From a bacterium (GTDB lineage: Bacteria > Bacillota > Clostridia > Lachnospirales > Lachnospiraceae), in assembly GCA_028724545.1 (NCBI GenBank), contig JAQYCU010000049.1, forward strand, positions 1 through 58,460: a stretch of DNA of 58,460 nt, given 5' to 3'. The notes under the pieces were generated by a model that made no database searches, was not told the DNA's origin, and saw only the letters and a program-made list of their open reading frames with translations. Shown here piece by piece: positions 33,961-42,494 of the stretch. Position 1 is the first letter of the stretch. Each line of letters begins with the position of its first letter. Made by a program: the position numbers and the translations under genes.

Positions 33961-34989
33961 ATGAAAAAACGACTTTTATTAGTGGCAGCATTGGCGATGG
34001 TAAGTACCTGTATCTTTGGATGTGGAGCATCAGATTCCCAAAAGGGAAATTCTGACAAGACTTATAAAGTAGGTATTGTGCAGTATGTAGATGATGCATC
34101 GTTAAATCAGATTCAGGATGCGATTCAGACAGAATTAGATGGAAAAGGAAAAGAGCTGGGAGTTACCTTTGATTACGAAGATTATACATTTAACGGTCAG
34201 GCAGACCAGAGTACATTAAACCAGATTATGGCTGATTTGGTTGCTGACGAAGTGGATATTATTATTCCGATTGCAACACCTACAGCAGTAGTGGCACAGG
34301 CAGCAACAGAAGAAAATCAGATTCCTGTCGTATTTGCAGCTGTATCAGACCCGGAAGCAGCCGGTCTGGTAAAGAGTATGGACGCACCGGGTGCCAATAT
34401 TACGGGTGTCAGTGATGCATTAAATACAGAAGCAATTTTGAAACTGATTGTGGCAGCAGACAGTGATGTGAAAAAACTGGGTCTGTTATATGATAAGAGC
34501 CAGGATTCTTCTAAAAATCCTGTCAAAGAAGCAAAAGAATTTTGTGAGAAAAATGGCATTGAAGTAGTAGAAAAAACGGGTACAACGAATGACGAAATCA
34601 GTCTGGCAGCAGATGCCCTTGCAGCTGCAAATGTAGATGCTGTATTTACTCCGACAGACAATACGGTTATGACGGCAGAACTTGCGATTTATGAAAAATT
34701 TACAAAGGCAAAGATTCCTCATTACTGTGGTGCTGATTCGTTTGCATTAAATGGTGCATTCTGTGGTTACGGCGTAAACTACGAAGAGTTAGGAACACAG
34801 ACGGCGCAGATGGCAATTGAAGTATTGACTGAAAATAAGAAGCCGGGCGAGATGGCTGTTAAAACACTGGATAATGGTATTGCTACTGTTAATACAGAAA
34901 CAGCAGAGGCTATCGGATTAGAATACAGTGCGTTTAAAGACCTTTGTGAAGAATTAAAAGAAACAAAGACAGCAAAAGAATTTGAATAA
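33961..34989 (+). CDS. ABC transporter substrate-binding lipoprotein (TrpX-like)
   Basis: A 342-residue lipoprotein. The signal peptide has lipobox FGC with the lipidated cysteine at about residue 21, followed by a Ser/Gly-rich linker. The mature part reads KVGIVQYVDDASLNQIQDAI, then DIIIPIATPTAVVAQAA and GVSDALNTEAILKLI, matching the ABC_sub_bind family, which includes TrpX-like tryptophan or tyrosine binding proteins. The permease and ATPase follow within 16 bases and by a 1-base overlap. AGAGG at 33950-33954 is the binding site. The substrate is inferred as an aromatic or other amino acid from family resemblance only. Confidence 0.88.
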   Translation: MKKRLLLVAALAMVSTCIFGCGASDSQKGNSDKTYKVGIVQYVDDASLNQIQDAIQTELDGKGKELGVTFDYEDYTFNGQADQSTLNQIMADLVADEVDIIIPIATPTAVVAQAATEENQIPVVFAAVSDPEAAGLVKSMDAPGANITGVSDALNTEAILKLIVAADSDVKKLGLLYDKSQDSSKNPVKEAKEFCEKNGIEVVEKTGTTNDEISLAADALAAANVDAVFTPTDNTVMTAELAIYEKFTKAKIPHYCGADSFALNGAFCGYGVNYEELGTQTAQMAIEVLTENKKPGEMAVKTLDNGIATVNTETAEAIGLEYSAFKDLCEELKETKTAKEFE

Positions 34990-35004
34990 GACCGGAGGAA
35001 AAAT

Positions 35005-35973
35005 ATGTCTTCAATTTTTACGATTTCGATTCTGCAAAGTGCACTGGAGTTAGGATTTATTTATTCCCTGGTAGTATTAGCTTTGTTTTTATCTTTCTCT
35101 ATATTAAATATTGCAGATTTATCTACAGACGGCTGTTTTACATTAGGATGTGCCGTAGCAGCCAGCATGACACTTGCCGGTCATCCGGTACTGGCACTTT
35201 TTTGTGCGATTGGTGCCGGTGTGCTTTCCGGCTTTGTCACAGCCTTTTTACAGACGAGAATGGGCGTAGAATCCATTCTTGCCGGTATCATTGTCAATAC
35301 GGGATTATATACTGTTAATATCGCAGTGATGGGATTTTCGTCCAATTTGAACCTGTTTCAGTGTGACAGTATCTTTACCATGACAAAAGACTTTATTGAG
35401 AAACATTGCAGCGCAGGCGTTTATCAGTTTCTGGTAACAGATGGATGGTATCGTCTGATATTAGTTGCGATTATTGTGATTGCAATAGGAATTTTACTGG
35501 GAGCATTTATGAGTACACGGCTGGGACTTTCTATCCGTGCAACAGGCGATAATACAGCGATGGTAAAAGCATCCAGTATTAACCCGAAATATACGATTAC
35601 GGTTGGGCTTTGCGTATCCAGTGCTTTGACGGCATTATCCGGTGGTATTCTTGCCCAGTATCAGAAATCCTGTGATATCAACCTGGGAACCGGAATGGTA
35701 ACGATTGCCCTTGCCAGTCTGATTATCGGCGAAACGCTGGTTGGCAAGAAGACAATGGTGCGCCGGATTGTTGGTGTTATTTTCGGAAGCTGTCTGTATC
35801 GTTTCATTGTAGCAGTAGCTATCCGTGTCAATGTTCCGGCAGAGTGTTTAAAACTGGTATCGGCATTAATCGTCGCAATTGCGATTGCATTCCCATATCT
35901 GAAGAATAAGGCAGTTTTTGCAAAGCACAGATATGCCAATATTGCTCAGAGAAAGAAAGGGGGTGCCTGCTAA
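35005..35973 (+). CDS. ABC transporter permease (TrpY-like)
   Basis: A 322-residue permease with about eight to nine hydrophobic helices, of the branched-chain amino acid/ribose permease superfamily. LSILNIADLSTDGCFTLG near the N-terminus and LGLSIRATGDNTAMVKA are the conserved family blocks. GGAGG lies 9 bases upstream. Its stop overlaps the ATPase start (TAATG), indicating coupled translation and one transporter complex. Confidence 0.9.
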   Translation: MSSIFTISILQSALELGFIYSLVVLALFLSFSILNIADLSTDGCFTLGCAVAASMTLAGHPVLALFCAIGAGVLSGFVTAFLQTRMGVESILAGIIVNTGLYTVNIAVMGFSSNLNLFQCDSIFTMTKDFIEKHCSAGVYQFLVTDGWYRLILVAIIVIAIGILLGAFMSTRLGLSIRATGDNTAMVKASSINPKYTITVGLCVSSALTALSGGILAQYQKSCDINLGTGMVTIALASLIIGETLVGKKTMVRRIVGVIFGSCLYRFIVAVAIRVNVPAECLKLVSALIVAIAIAFPYLKNKAVFAKHRYANIAQRKKGGAC

Positions 35974-36776
35974 TGTTGGAATTAGTACATATAAGCAAGA
36001 CTTTTAATCCGGGTACCATTAACGAAAAGAAGGCATTAACGGATTTGAATCTTTCTCTGGATGATGGCGATTTTGCAACGATTGTCGGAAGCAACGGTGC
36101 AGGAAAATCGACTATGTTTAATGCGATAACGGGTGCTTTCTTCGTGGATGAAGGCGATATCGTACTGGATGGTGAGAATATTACATTTAAGCAGGAGCAT
36201 TTGCGAAGCAAGGACATTGGTCATTTGTTTCAGGACCCATTGCTCGGAACAGCACCTCATATGACAATTGAGGAAAATATGTCGCTTGCGTATCTGCGTG
36301 CTTCTACCAGAAAATATTTTTTCTTTAAACGAAGCCGTAAAAAAGAAAAAGAGTTTTTCCGGGAACAGCTTGCCTTGCTTGAAATGGGACTGGAAGACCG
36401 TATGAAGCAGCCGGTAGGACTTTTGTCGGGTGGACAGCGTCAGGCTCTGACATTGCTGATGGCAACGATGGTAACTCCAAAACTGCTTCTTCTGGATGAA
36501 CATACGGCAGCACTTGACCCGGCAACTGCTGAAAAAGTGCTGGCTCTGACAAAAAATATCGTAGCAGAGCGAAACATTACCTGTCTTATGGTTACGCATA
36601 ATATGAAGCAGGCATTAGAATTGGGAAACCGGACATTAATGATGGATTCCGGCAGAGTGGTCTTTGACGTATCAGGAAAAGAGCGTTCTGTTTTGACAGT
36701 AGATGATTTACTGGAAAAATTCAAAGATAATGTAGGAAAACAGCTCGATAATGACAGAATATTATTATCAAAATAA
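35973..36776 (+). CDS. ABC transporter ATP-binding protein (TrpZ-like)
   Basis: A 267-residue ATPase. Walker A is GSNGAGKSTMFNAI (about 39-52), Q-loop HLFQDPLLG, signature LLSGGQRQALTLLMA, Walker B LLLLDEHTAALDP and switch histidine MVTHNM. The H rather than P after DE is usual in this subfamily. It completes the importer with the two preceding genes; a terminator follows. Confidence 0.92.
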   Translation: MLELVHISKTFNPGTINEKKALTDLNLSLDDGDFATIVGSNGAGKSTMFNAITGAFFVDEGDIVLDGENITFKQEHLRSKDIGHLFQDPLLGTAPHMTIEENMSLAYLRASTRKYFFFKRSRKKEKEFFREQLALLEMGLEDRMKQPVGLLSGGQRQALTLLMATMVTPKLLLLDEHTAALDPATAEKVLALTKNIVAERNITCLMVTHNMKQALELGNRTLMMDSGRVVFDVSGKERSVLTVDDLLEKFKDNVGKQLDNDRILLSK

Positions 36777-36792
36777 TAGAAACAGACGGATG

Positions 36793-36833
36793 AAAAGTGC
36801 CGGCCATAATTTTTATGGTCAGGCACTTTTTTG
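36793..36833 (+). terminator. Terminator of the TrpXYZ-like operon
   Basis: AAAAGTGCC (36793-36801) pairs with GGCACTTTT (36822-36830) around an inner CCATAA/TTATGG stem. A T-run follows. Confidence 0.85.
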
Positions 36834-36966
36834 ATGGGATTGTCAGGAAAAAATAGCAGCTGGGCTTCAGAAGTTTTTTCAGGAAAGATAGCAGCCTGTC
36901 TAAGAAGGGTATTAGAAAAGATAACAGGAAGGCTTTTCTAAAAAACAAAAAAATTTCAAAAAAGTA

Positions 36967-36995
36967 TTGACAACTAATTTTGGTTAGTTTATACT
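36967..36995 (+). promoter_or_regulatory. Promoter of feo operon 1
   Basis: TTGACA (36967-36972) and TATACT (36990-36995) are separated by exactly 17 bases. The spacer and -10 region are covered by palindromic sequence. Confidence 0.85.
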
Positions 36996-37028
36996 AACTT
37001 ACGTCAAAATAAGTTAGTTATTACTAAC
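36972..37028 (+). promoter_or_regulatory. Operator palindromes at the feo promoter
   Basis: GTTAGT-N4-ACTAAC occurs twice: 36983-36998, across the -10 element, and 37013-37028, downstream of the start. A third inverted pair, AACTAA-N6-TTAGTT (36972-36989), fills the spacer. This matches the kind of TTAG/CTAA dyad bound by DtxR/IdeR-type metal regulators, and it stands before iron-uptake genes, so metal-dependent repression is likely. The regulator itself is not in the window. Confidence 0.72.
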
Positions 37029-37061
37029 ACACGTTAGGTAAATGAAAGTGAAGGTGATACT

Positions 37062-37271
37062 ATGCCGTTGTCAATGGTAAATATGGGAGAAAAAAATACG
37101 ATTAAACATATCGGAGGAAAAGAAGAAACACGCAAATTTCTGGAAAGTCTGGGATTTGTTGCAGGTGGTATTGTAACAGTAATTTCTGAAACAAAAGGAA
37201 ATATGATTGTTAATATCAAGGATTCCCGGATAGCAATCGGAAGAGATATGGCAAATAAGATTATGGTATAG
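37062..37271 (+). CDS. feoA: FeoA-domain protein, first
   Basis: A 69-residue SH3-like FeoA protein: GFVAGGIVTVISETKGNMIVNIKDSRIAIGRDMANKIMV shows the typical barrel and the closing helix. GAAGG before the ATG serves as binding site. It is the first gene behind the metal-type promoter and is followed by a second feoA and feoB. FeoA proteins interact with FeoB and are needed for Fe(II) uptake. Confidence 0.9.
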   Translation: MPLSMVNMGEKNTIKHIGGKEETRKFLESLGFVAGGIVTVISETKGNMIVNIKDSRIAIGRDMANKIMV

Positions 37272-37326
37272 TCTGTCTTTTTTGACAGAAGGTATGCAGC
37301 AATACGGCAGGAAAGAGAGGAAATGG

Positions 37327-37548
37327 ATGAAAACATTAAATGAAATATCTTGTGGAGAAACGGTAACCGTAACAAAGCTCACAGGAACCGGCCCGGTAAA
37401 AAGAAGAATTATGGATATGGGAATTACAAAGGGAGTTTCTGTTTATGTGCGAAAAGTAGCACCATTAGGCGACCCGGTTGAAGTAACCGTGCGTGGTTAT
37501 GAACTGACGCTTCGCAAGATGGATGCAAAGATGATAGAAGTTGAATAA
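37327..37548 (+). CDS. feoA: FeoA-domain protein, second
   Basis: A 73-residue FeoA protein: MKTLNEISCGETVTVTKL, RRIMDMGITKGVSVYVRK, then DPVEVTVRGYELTLRKMDAK. GAGAGG at 37315-37320 selects the ATG at 37327; the upstream in-frame TTG near 37282 has no site. It differs clearly from the preceding FeoA and is closer to the one at 49785. It lies 94 bases before feoB. Confidence 0.93.
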   Translation: MKTLNEISCGETVTVTKLTGTGPVKRRIMDMGITKGVSVYVRKVAPLGDPVEVTVRGYELTLRKMDAKMIEVE

Positions 37549-37642
37549 GCAGGATAGAAGTAAAGATAATGGAAACGAAATAAGCAAGACAAGATAGTTG
37601 CAAAAAGGTAGAAGTTAAAGCAATAAGAAAGGAACGAAAAAG

Positions 37643-39817
37643 ATGTCAATTAAAATTGCGCTGGCAGGAAATCCAAACTGTGGAAAAACTACGTTGTTCA
37701 ATGCCTTAACGGGTGCGGCCCAGTATGTAGGAAACTGGCCGGGGGTTACCGTTGAAAAAAAGGAAGGAAAATTAAAACAGGATAAAGAAGTGATTCTGAC
37801 AGATTTACCGGGAATTTATTCTTTATCACCATATACGCTGGAAGAAGTTGTTGCAAGAAATTATCTGATTCAGGAAAAACCAGATGCGATTATTAACATA
37901 GTGGATGGTACGAATATCGAGCGAAATTTATATTTGTCAACACAATTGCTGGAACTGGGGATTCCGACGATTATTGCTGTAAATATGATGGATTTGGTAG
38001 AAAAAAATGGCGACCAGATTCATATAAAAGCATTGCAGGAAAAACTGGGCTGTGAAGTGGTTTCGATTTCAGCATTAAAAGGAACAGGAATCAATCAGCT
38101 TGCACAAAAAGCCATTTTGCTTGCGAAAGAGCAGAAAAAAACGGCTCTGGCACACACCTTTTCGGATGAGGCAGAAGCAATCATCCAAAAAGCAGAGGAT
38201 AAACTGCTTTCTGTTACGGATGTTACACAAAAACGCTTTTTTGCAATTAAATTATTAGAAAAAGATGACAAGATTTTAGAACTTCTGAAAGAAGTTCCGG
38301 ATGTGTCAGCAGAAATAAAAGAAATGGAGCAGCAGTTTGATGATGATACGGAAAGCGTTATCACAAATGAAAGATATTCTTATATCTCTTCGATGATAGG
38401 CGAGTGCTGTACGAAGAATCAGAAAAGGACAATGACAGTTTCTGATAGAATCGACAGGATTGTGACGAACCGTTTTCTGGCACTTCCAATATTTGCTGCC
38501 GTAATGTTTCTGGTATATTACATTTCTGTAACGACGGTTGGTGGCTGGGCTACAGACTGGGCAAATGACGGTGTGTTTGGCGAGGGCTGGAGTCTGTTTG
38601 GACTGTATATTCCGGGCATTCCGGTTCTGATAGAAAATGCGTTGCAGGCTGTCGGATGTGCCGGCTGGCTGAGTAGTCTGATACTGGATGGAATCGTTGC
38701 AGGTGTGGGGGCTGTCCTCGGCTTCGTCCCACAGATTCTGATTTTATTCCTATTTCTGGCGTTCTTGGAAGGCTGTGGCTATATGGCGAGAGTGGCTTTT
38801 ATTATGGACCGTATTTTTCGCAAATTTGGTCTGTCAGGAAAATCGTTTATTCCGATGCTGATTGGAACGGGATGTGGTGTCCCTGGTATTATGGCATCCC
38901 GAACGATTGAAAATGACAGAGACCGGAAGATGACGATTATGACGACAACTTTTATTCCGTGCAGTGCCAAACTTCCAATTATTGCCCTGATTGCAGGGGC
39001 TTTGTTTGACGGGGCAGCATGGGTTGCGCCAAGTGCTTATTTTGTTGGAGTTGCAGCGATTATCTGCTCTGGAATTATTTTGAAAAAGACAAAATTGTTT
39101 TCGGGTGAACCGGCACCGTTTGTGATGGAACTGCCGGCATACCATCTTCCGACGCTGGGAAGTATTGTAAGAAGTATGTGGGAGCGTGGATGGTCTTTTG
39201 TAAAAAAAGCCGGAACAATTATTCTGTTGTCTACGATTGTGCTGTGGTTTTTGATGAATTTTGGCTGGTCTGACGGTGCATTTGGTATGCTGGAAGCAGA
39301 GCAGCTTGATAATAGTATCCTTGCATTGGCAGGAAAAGTGATTGCACCATTGTTTGCACCACTTGGCTGGAACCAGAGCGGAAGTGGCTGGGAGATGGCA
39401 GTGGCAGCCGTAACCGGTCTGATAGCAAAGGAAAATGTAGTAGGTACATTTGGCATCCTGTTCGGATTTGCAGAAGTAGCAGAAGACGGGGCAGAAATCT
39501 GGGGAAGACTGGCAGACAGTCTGCCACAGGTTGCAGCATATAGTTTTCTGGTATTCAACCTTCTCTGTGCTCCTTGCTTTGCGGCAATGGGAGCAATCAA
39601 AAGAGAAATGAATAACCCGAAATGGTTCTGGTTTGCGATAGGATATCAGAGTCTTCTGGCCTATGTGGCAGCACTCTGCATTTACCAGATAGGAATGCTT
39701 ATTACAGCAGGTGTTTTTGGGGTAGGAACGGCAGTGGCATTCCTTTTGGTGATTGGATTTGCTTATTTGTTATTCCGTCCTTACCGGGACAAAACAAAAT
39801 CGGTTTCCGGTGCTTAG
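37643..39817 (+). CDS. feoB: Ferrous iron transporter FeoB, operon 1
   Basis: A 724-residue Fe(II) permease. The N-terminal GTPase domain has G1 GNPNCGKTTLFNALTG (about 8-23), G3 DLPGIYSL and G4 NMMD (about 114-117). A helical GDI-like spacer follows, then about ten membrane helices. Conserved gate motifs are IGTGCGVPGIMASRTIEND in the first core half and LCAPCFAAMGAIKREM in the second. AAGGAACG precedes the ATG. It is followed by a short Cys-rich peptide gene, as in many clostridia. Confidence 0.95.
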   Translation: MSIKIALAGNPNCGKTTLFNALTGAAQYVGNWPGVTVEKKEGKLKQDKEVILTDLPGIYSLSPYTLEEVVARNYLIQEKPDAIINIVDGTNIERNLYLSTQLLELGIPTIIAVNMMDLVEKNGDQIHIKALQEKLGCEVVSISALKGTGINQLAQKAILLAKEQKKTALAHTFSDEAEAIIQKAEDKLLSVTDVTQKRFFAIKLLEKDDKILELLKEVPDVSAEIKEMEQQFDDDTESVITNERYSYISSMIGECCTKNQKRTMTVSDRIDRIVTNRFLALPIFAAVMFLVYYISVTTVGGWATDWANDGVFGEGWSLFGLYIPGIPVLIENALQAVGCAGWLSSLILDGIVAGVGAVLGFVPQILILFLFLAFLEGCGYMARVAFIMDRIFRKFGLSGKSFIPMLIGTGCGVPGIMASRTIENDRDRKMTIMTTTFIPCSAKLPIIALIAGALFDGAAWVAPSAYFVGVAAIICSGIILKKTKLFSGEPAPFVMELPAYHLPTLGSIVRSMWERGWSFVKKAGTIILLSTIVLWFLMNFGWSDGAFGMLEAEQLDNSILALAGKVIAPLFAPLGWNQSGSGWEMAVAAVTGLIAKENVVGTFGILFGFAEVAEDGAEIWGRLADSLPQVAAYSFLVFNLLCAPCFAAMGAIKREMNNPKWFWFAIGYQSLLAYVAALCIYQIGMLITAGVFGVGTAVAFLLVIGFAYLLFRPYRDKTKSVSGA

Positions 39818-39835
39818 AAAAAAAGGAAAACAAAA

Positions 39836-39930
39836 GTGGAAAATAAAAACGGAAAATAGAAAGTGGAAAATAAAAACGGAAAATAGAAAGTGGAAAACAG
39901 AAGGTAGAAGACAGAAAATAGAGAATAGAA
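39836..39930. repeat. 27-bp tandem repeat after feoB
   Basis: The unit GTGGAAAATAAAAACGGAAA + ATAGAAA is repeated exactly at 39836-39862 and 39863-39889, with a decayed third unit from 39890. It fills the spacer between feoB and the Cys-rich peptide gene. It is purine-only on this strand apart from T and a few C. Confidence 0.8.
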
Positions 39931-39942
39931 AAGAGGATGAAT

Positions 39943-40080
39943 ATGGGAACATTTGTGGTTGGAGTATTGTTGCTTTTTCTTGTAGGATGCATTATAAGAA
40001 ATATGATACAGGATAAGAAAAACGGAAAATCTATTCAATGTGGTAATGACTGTAAACATTGCAGTGGCTGCTGTCACTAG
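39943..40080 (+). CDS. FeoB-associated Cys-rich membrane peptide, operon 1
   Basis: A 45-residue peptide: one membrane helix (about 3-20, VVGVLLLFLVGCII) followed by a basic linker and a cysteine-rich tail CGNDCKHCSGCCH. This matches the small FeoB-associated Cys-rich family found after feoB in Firmicutes. AAGAGG at 39931-39936 gives a good binding site. Its role is unproven; metal handling or redox sensing at FeoB is a reasonable guess. Confidence 0.88.
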   Translation: MGTFVVGVLLLFLVGCIIRNMIQDKKNGKSIQCGNDCKHCSGCCH

Positions 40081-40098
40081 ATTTGAAGTAAAAAAAGA

Positions 40099-40166
40099 AA
40101 GCCTTTTATTTACGGGAATATATTTGCAGAGGAAAGAATATATTCGGGAATAAAAGGCTTTTTTTA
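40099..40166 (+). terminator. Long hairpin terminator of feo operon 1
   Basis: AAGCCTTTTATT (40099-40110) pairs with AATAAAAGGCTT (40149-40160), and the stem continues inward with GGGAATATATT and AATATATTC. A T-run follows. Confidence 0.88.
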
Positions 40167-40283
40167 GTGGACAGAAAAAAGCAGACAAAGCGCAAAGATA
40201 AAGAAAAAATAGGCAGGAAAGCAAAAAAGATAAAGCAAAAAAAGACAAAGCAGGAATGAAAGAAAAAGCAGGGGAGGGAAATG

Positions 40284-42050
40284 ATGGAGCAGGGAAATGA
40301 AAAATTAGAGGAAGCATTAAGGGCAGCATTGCAGCTGTCCAAAGAGGAGGCAGATAAGGAAAGTCCGTTGTATTACGGATATGATGAAGAAGAAAAATTA
40401 TGGCAGGTTATTGTAAAGTACAATGGAGATATTCAGAAAATAGAAAAAATGTTTGCTGATACCCGTGTGACAGAATTGTTTAACCAGTATGCCATCATTA
40501 CTACGCGCGAGGAATATATTCAGACAATTGCCTCCTTGCCGGAAATTGCATTTATGGAGAAACCAAAAAGACTCTATTTTAATCTGGAAGCAGAACGCAG
40601 TATTTCCTGTATTAATGCCGTGCAGGGGAGTACTACGGCACTAAATCTGACAGGGGAAGGCGTGCTGGTAGGTATTGTGGATTCCGGCATAGATTACACC
40701 CATCCGACATTCCGGAACGCAGATGGAAGCAGCCGGATTGCCTATTTGTGGGACCAGTCAGCGACGAACGAACAGGCGCAGGCAAGAACACCGGCAGGAT
40801 ATGGTTTTGGGGCACAATATACGATGGAGGATATCAATCAGGCTTTGCAGGGAAATGCAGATTCTGTCACGGGCAATGCATTTCCGACTACAGAACGGGG
40901 CAGTGGGCATGGAACAGCAGTGGCAGGCATAGCAGCAGGAAATGGAAACGGCTCGGCTGGAAACCGTTATCGGGGGATAGCTGTCAATAGTGAACTGATT
41001 GTCGTAAAACTGGGGAGAAAAGACGAAGATTTTGCAGGAACAACAGAAGTGATGGAAGGGATGGATTATATCATGAGAAAGGCGATTGCCCTGCAAAAAC
41101 CTGTTGTCATTAATCTGAGTTTTGGAAATAATGCAGGTGCTCATGATGGGCAGTCACTATTTGAAAACTATATTTCAGAACTAAGCAGCATATGGAAAAA
41201 TGTTATTGTGGCAGCATCGGGCAATGAAGGGGATGCCAGACATCATGCCCGTCTGCTATTGCGACAGCAGGAAGAAACCGTTTTCTTTGCGATAGGTCCG
41301 AGAGAAAAAAATATATCACTTCAGATTTGGAAAGATTATGTAGATGATTTTTCTGTTTTTCTGGAAGCACCGGATGGACAGAAAATTTTTATTGCAAGCA
41401 ATCCCGGAACAGCAATGACATATCAGGCAGGGGCCGATAAAGTTTTTGTATATTATGGCATTCCTACTCCCTATACGGTTTCTCAGGAAATCTATATAGA
41501 GTGGCTGCCGGTGGAAGAAGACAGTTTTGTAAAAGAGGGCATATGGAGTATTCATTTTTTGCCGGAGAAAATTGTGAATGGCACTGTGAACCTGTGGCTG
41601 CCGACGGTGGAGCAGGTTGGACTGTCTACCGGGTTCCTTTCGCCGGAGCCGGATACCACACTGACTATTCCTTCTACGGCATTTCATATCATAACGGTGG
41701 GAGCATACCAAAGCGATAATGACAGTCTGGCACCTTTTTCGGGAAGAGGTGATACGTCGGATTTAAGGCAGATGCCAACGCTGGTAGCCCCCGGCGTCAA
41801 CGTCATAACGGCAGTTCCCGGTGGGAGATATGGAGCGAGGACGGGAACTTCCATTGCAGCACCTTTTGTGACGGGAAGTGTGGCACTTATGATGGAATGG
41901 GGTATTGTCAGGGGAAATGATTCTTATCTGTATGGAGAAAAGGTAAAAGCCTATCTGATGAAAGGGGCAAGACCTTTGCCGGGCGAACCGGTGCCTTCGG
42001 TCAGGCAGGGGTATGGTGCGTTGTGTTTGAAAAATAGTTTGCCTGTCTGA
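40284..42050 (+). CDS. Subtilisin-family serine protease (Csp-like)
   Basis: A 588-residue S8 peptidase. The ATG at 40284 is five bases from GGAGGG (40273-40278); ATG 40281 is too close. The catalytic triad is intact: Asp at about 133 in VGIVDSGIDYTHP, His at about 209 in GSGHGTAVAGIAAG, Ser in RTGTSIAAPFVTG near residue 520. A roughly 130-residue insertion between His and Ser contains a jellyroll-like segment, the layout of clostridial Csp proteases. An N-terminal region (about 1-100) resembles a propeptide. No signal peptide is visible, as in CspB-type enzymes, which act on spore germination proteins. No germination genes are nearby, so the substrate is open. Confidence 0.88.
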   Translation: MEQGNEKLEEALRAALQLSKEEADKESPLYYGYDEEEKLWQVIVKYNGDIQKIEKMFADTRVTELFNQYAIITTREEYIQTIASLPEIAFMEKPKRLYFNLEAERSISCINAVQGSTTALNLTGEGVLVGIVDSGIDYTHPTFRNADGSSRIAYLWDQSATNEQAQARTPAGYGFGAQYTMEDINQALQGNADSVTGNAFPTTERGSGHGTAVAGIAAGNGNGSAGNRYRGIAVNSELIVVKLGRKDEDFAGTTEVMEGMDYIMRKAIALQKPVVINLSFGNNAGAHDGQSLFENYISELSSIWKNVIVAASGNEGDARHHARLLLRQQEETVFFAIGPREKNISLQIWKDYVDDFSVFLEAPDGQKIFIASNPGTAMTYQAGADKVFVYYGIPTPYTVSQEIYIEWLPVEEDSFVKEGIWSIHFLPEKIVNGTVNLWLPTVEQVGLSTGFLSPEPDTTLTIPSTAFHIITVGAYQSDNDSLAPFSGRGDTSDLRQMPTLVAPGVNVITAVPGGRYGARTGTSIAAPFVTGSVALMMEWGIVRGNDSYLYGEKVKAYLMKGARPLPGEPVPSVRQGYGALCLKNSLPV

Positions 42051-42082
42051 AAAAGAAGCATTTTTGATGCCTGCTTTTTAAA

Positions 42083-42165
42083 GGGCATATGATAAAACAG
42101 GTTTCCTACAGCAGCACGCTTTCGCTTTGCGGCCTTTTTAGGAAACTCTGTTTTTATCACAGCCC
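42083..42165. repeat. Palindromic repeat family B, copy 2 (inverted orientation)
   Basis: GGGCATATGATAAAACAGG (42083-42101) plus TTTCCTA pairs with TAGGAAACTCTGTTTTTATC followed by ACAGCCC (42139-42165). The loop holds AGCAGCACGCTTTCGCTTTGC. Its sequence is the reverse complement of copies 1 and 3, and it lies between the subtilase stop and the sulfur-operon promoter, so it may also act as a terminator. Confidence 0.82.
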
Positions 42166-42260
42166 ATTTACAAACTAGCTGGTACGGTTTCAGTTTCGCA
42201 GAAGGTTGGCAACAGAATTATGGTCAAAAATAAAATTGGCAAAATTTTTCAAAAAAAGTG

Positions 42261-42317
42261 TTGACAAAGTGGAAAAGGCAAATTATAATACTAGTATTCC
42301 TACCGAACAAATAGGAA
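42261..42317 (+). promoter_or_regulatory. Promoter and possible operator of the sulfur amino-acid operon
   Basis: TTGACA (42261-42266) and TATAAT (42284-42289) are both perfect consensus hexamers with a 17-base spacer, so basal transcription should be strong. Right after the expected start, TTCCTA (42297-42302) and TAGGAA (42312-42317) form an inverted pair with a 9-base spacer. This is a candidate Rrf2/CymR-like operator or a 5' stabilising stem; it does not match the published CymR box exactly. Confidence 0.78.
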
Positions 42318-42379
42318 AAGTAGAAAAAAGAAAAATAAGAGAATCATTAACTGAAAAAATTAGGAAAGGGGAGAGCACC

Positions 42380-42493
42380 ATGAGAAAGACAGGAATTTAC
42401 AATGCAATCCGAATGTGTATGATGTGTTGCTGTAGTTTTATGCAGATGTGCAGAACTATGGTTTATTTTCATGCGTGTTGTTGCCTGACGTGA
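42380..42493 (+). CDS. Cys/Met-rich leader peptide (attenuation uORF)
   Basis: A 37-codon open frame with a strong AAAGGGGAG site six bases upstream. The peptide has 8 Cys (positions 13, 16-18, 24, 33-35) and 7 Met, with RMCMMCCCSF near the middle and HACCCLT at the end. It lies about 85 bases after the transcription start and directly before a hairpin and terminator that precede cysteine and methionine metabolism genes. This is the classic layout of a translated attenuator: ribosomes stalling at Cys codons when charged tRNA-Cys is scarce would change RNA folding. A longer in-frame reading from 42206 starts before the promoter and is not used. No signal peptide or conserved domain is seen. 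Confidence 0.82.
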   Translation: MRKTGIYNAIRMCMMCCCSFMQMCRTMVYFHACCCLT

Positions 42494-42494
42494 T

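Noticed and set aside
39037-39600. 187-codon minus-strand open frame inside feoB
   Set aside because: It is an antisense shadow of the conserved membrane domain of FeoB, with biased Ser/Pro content and no start signal.
42206-42379. N-terminal extension of the Cys-rich leader frame
   Set aside because: The frame is open back to 42206, but that point precedes the consensus promoter, and the strong ribosome binding site serves the ATG at 42380.
42380-42493. Leader peptide as a metallothionein, bacteriocin or modified peptide precursor
   Set aside because: No modification, export or immunity genes are adjacent, while the terminator and cysteine genes directly downstream explain the composition as an attenuator.
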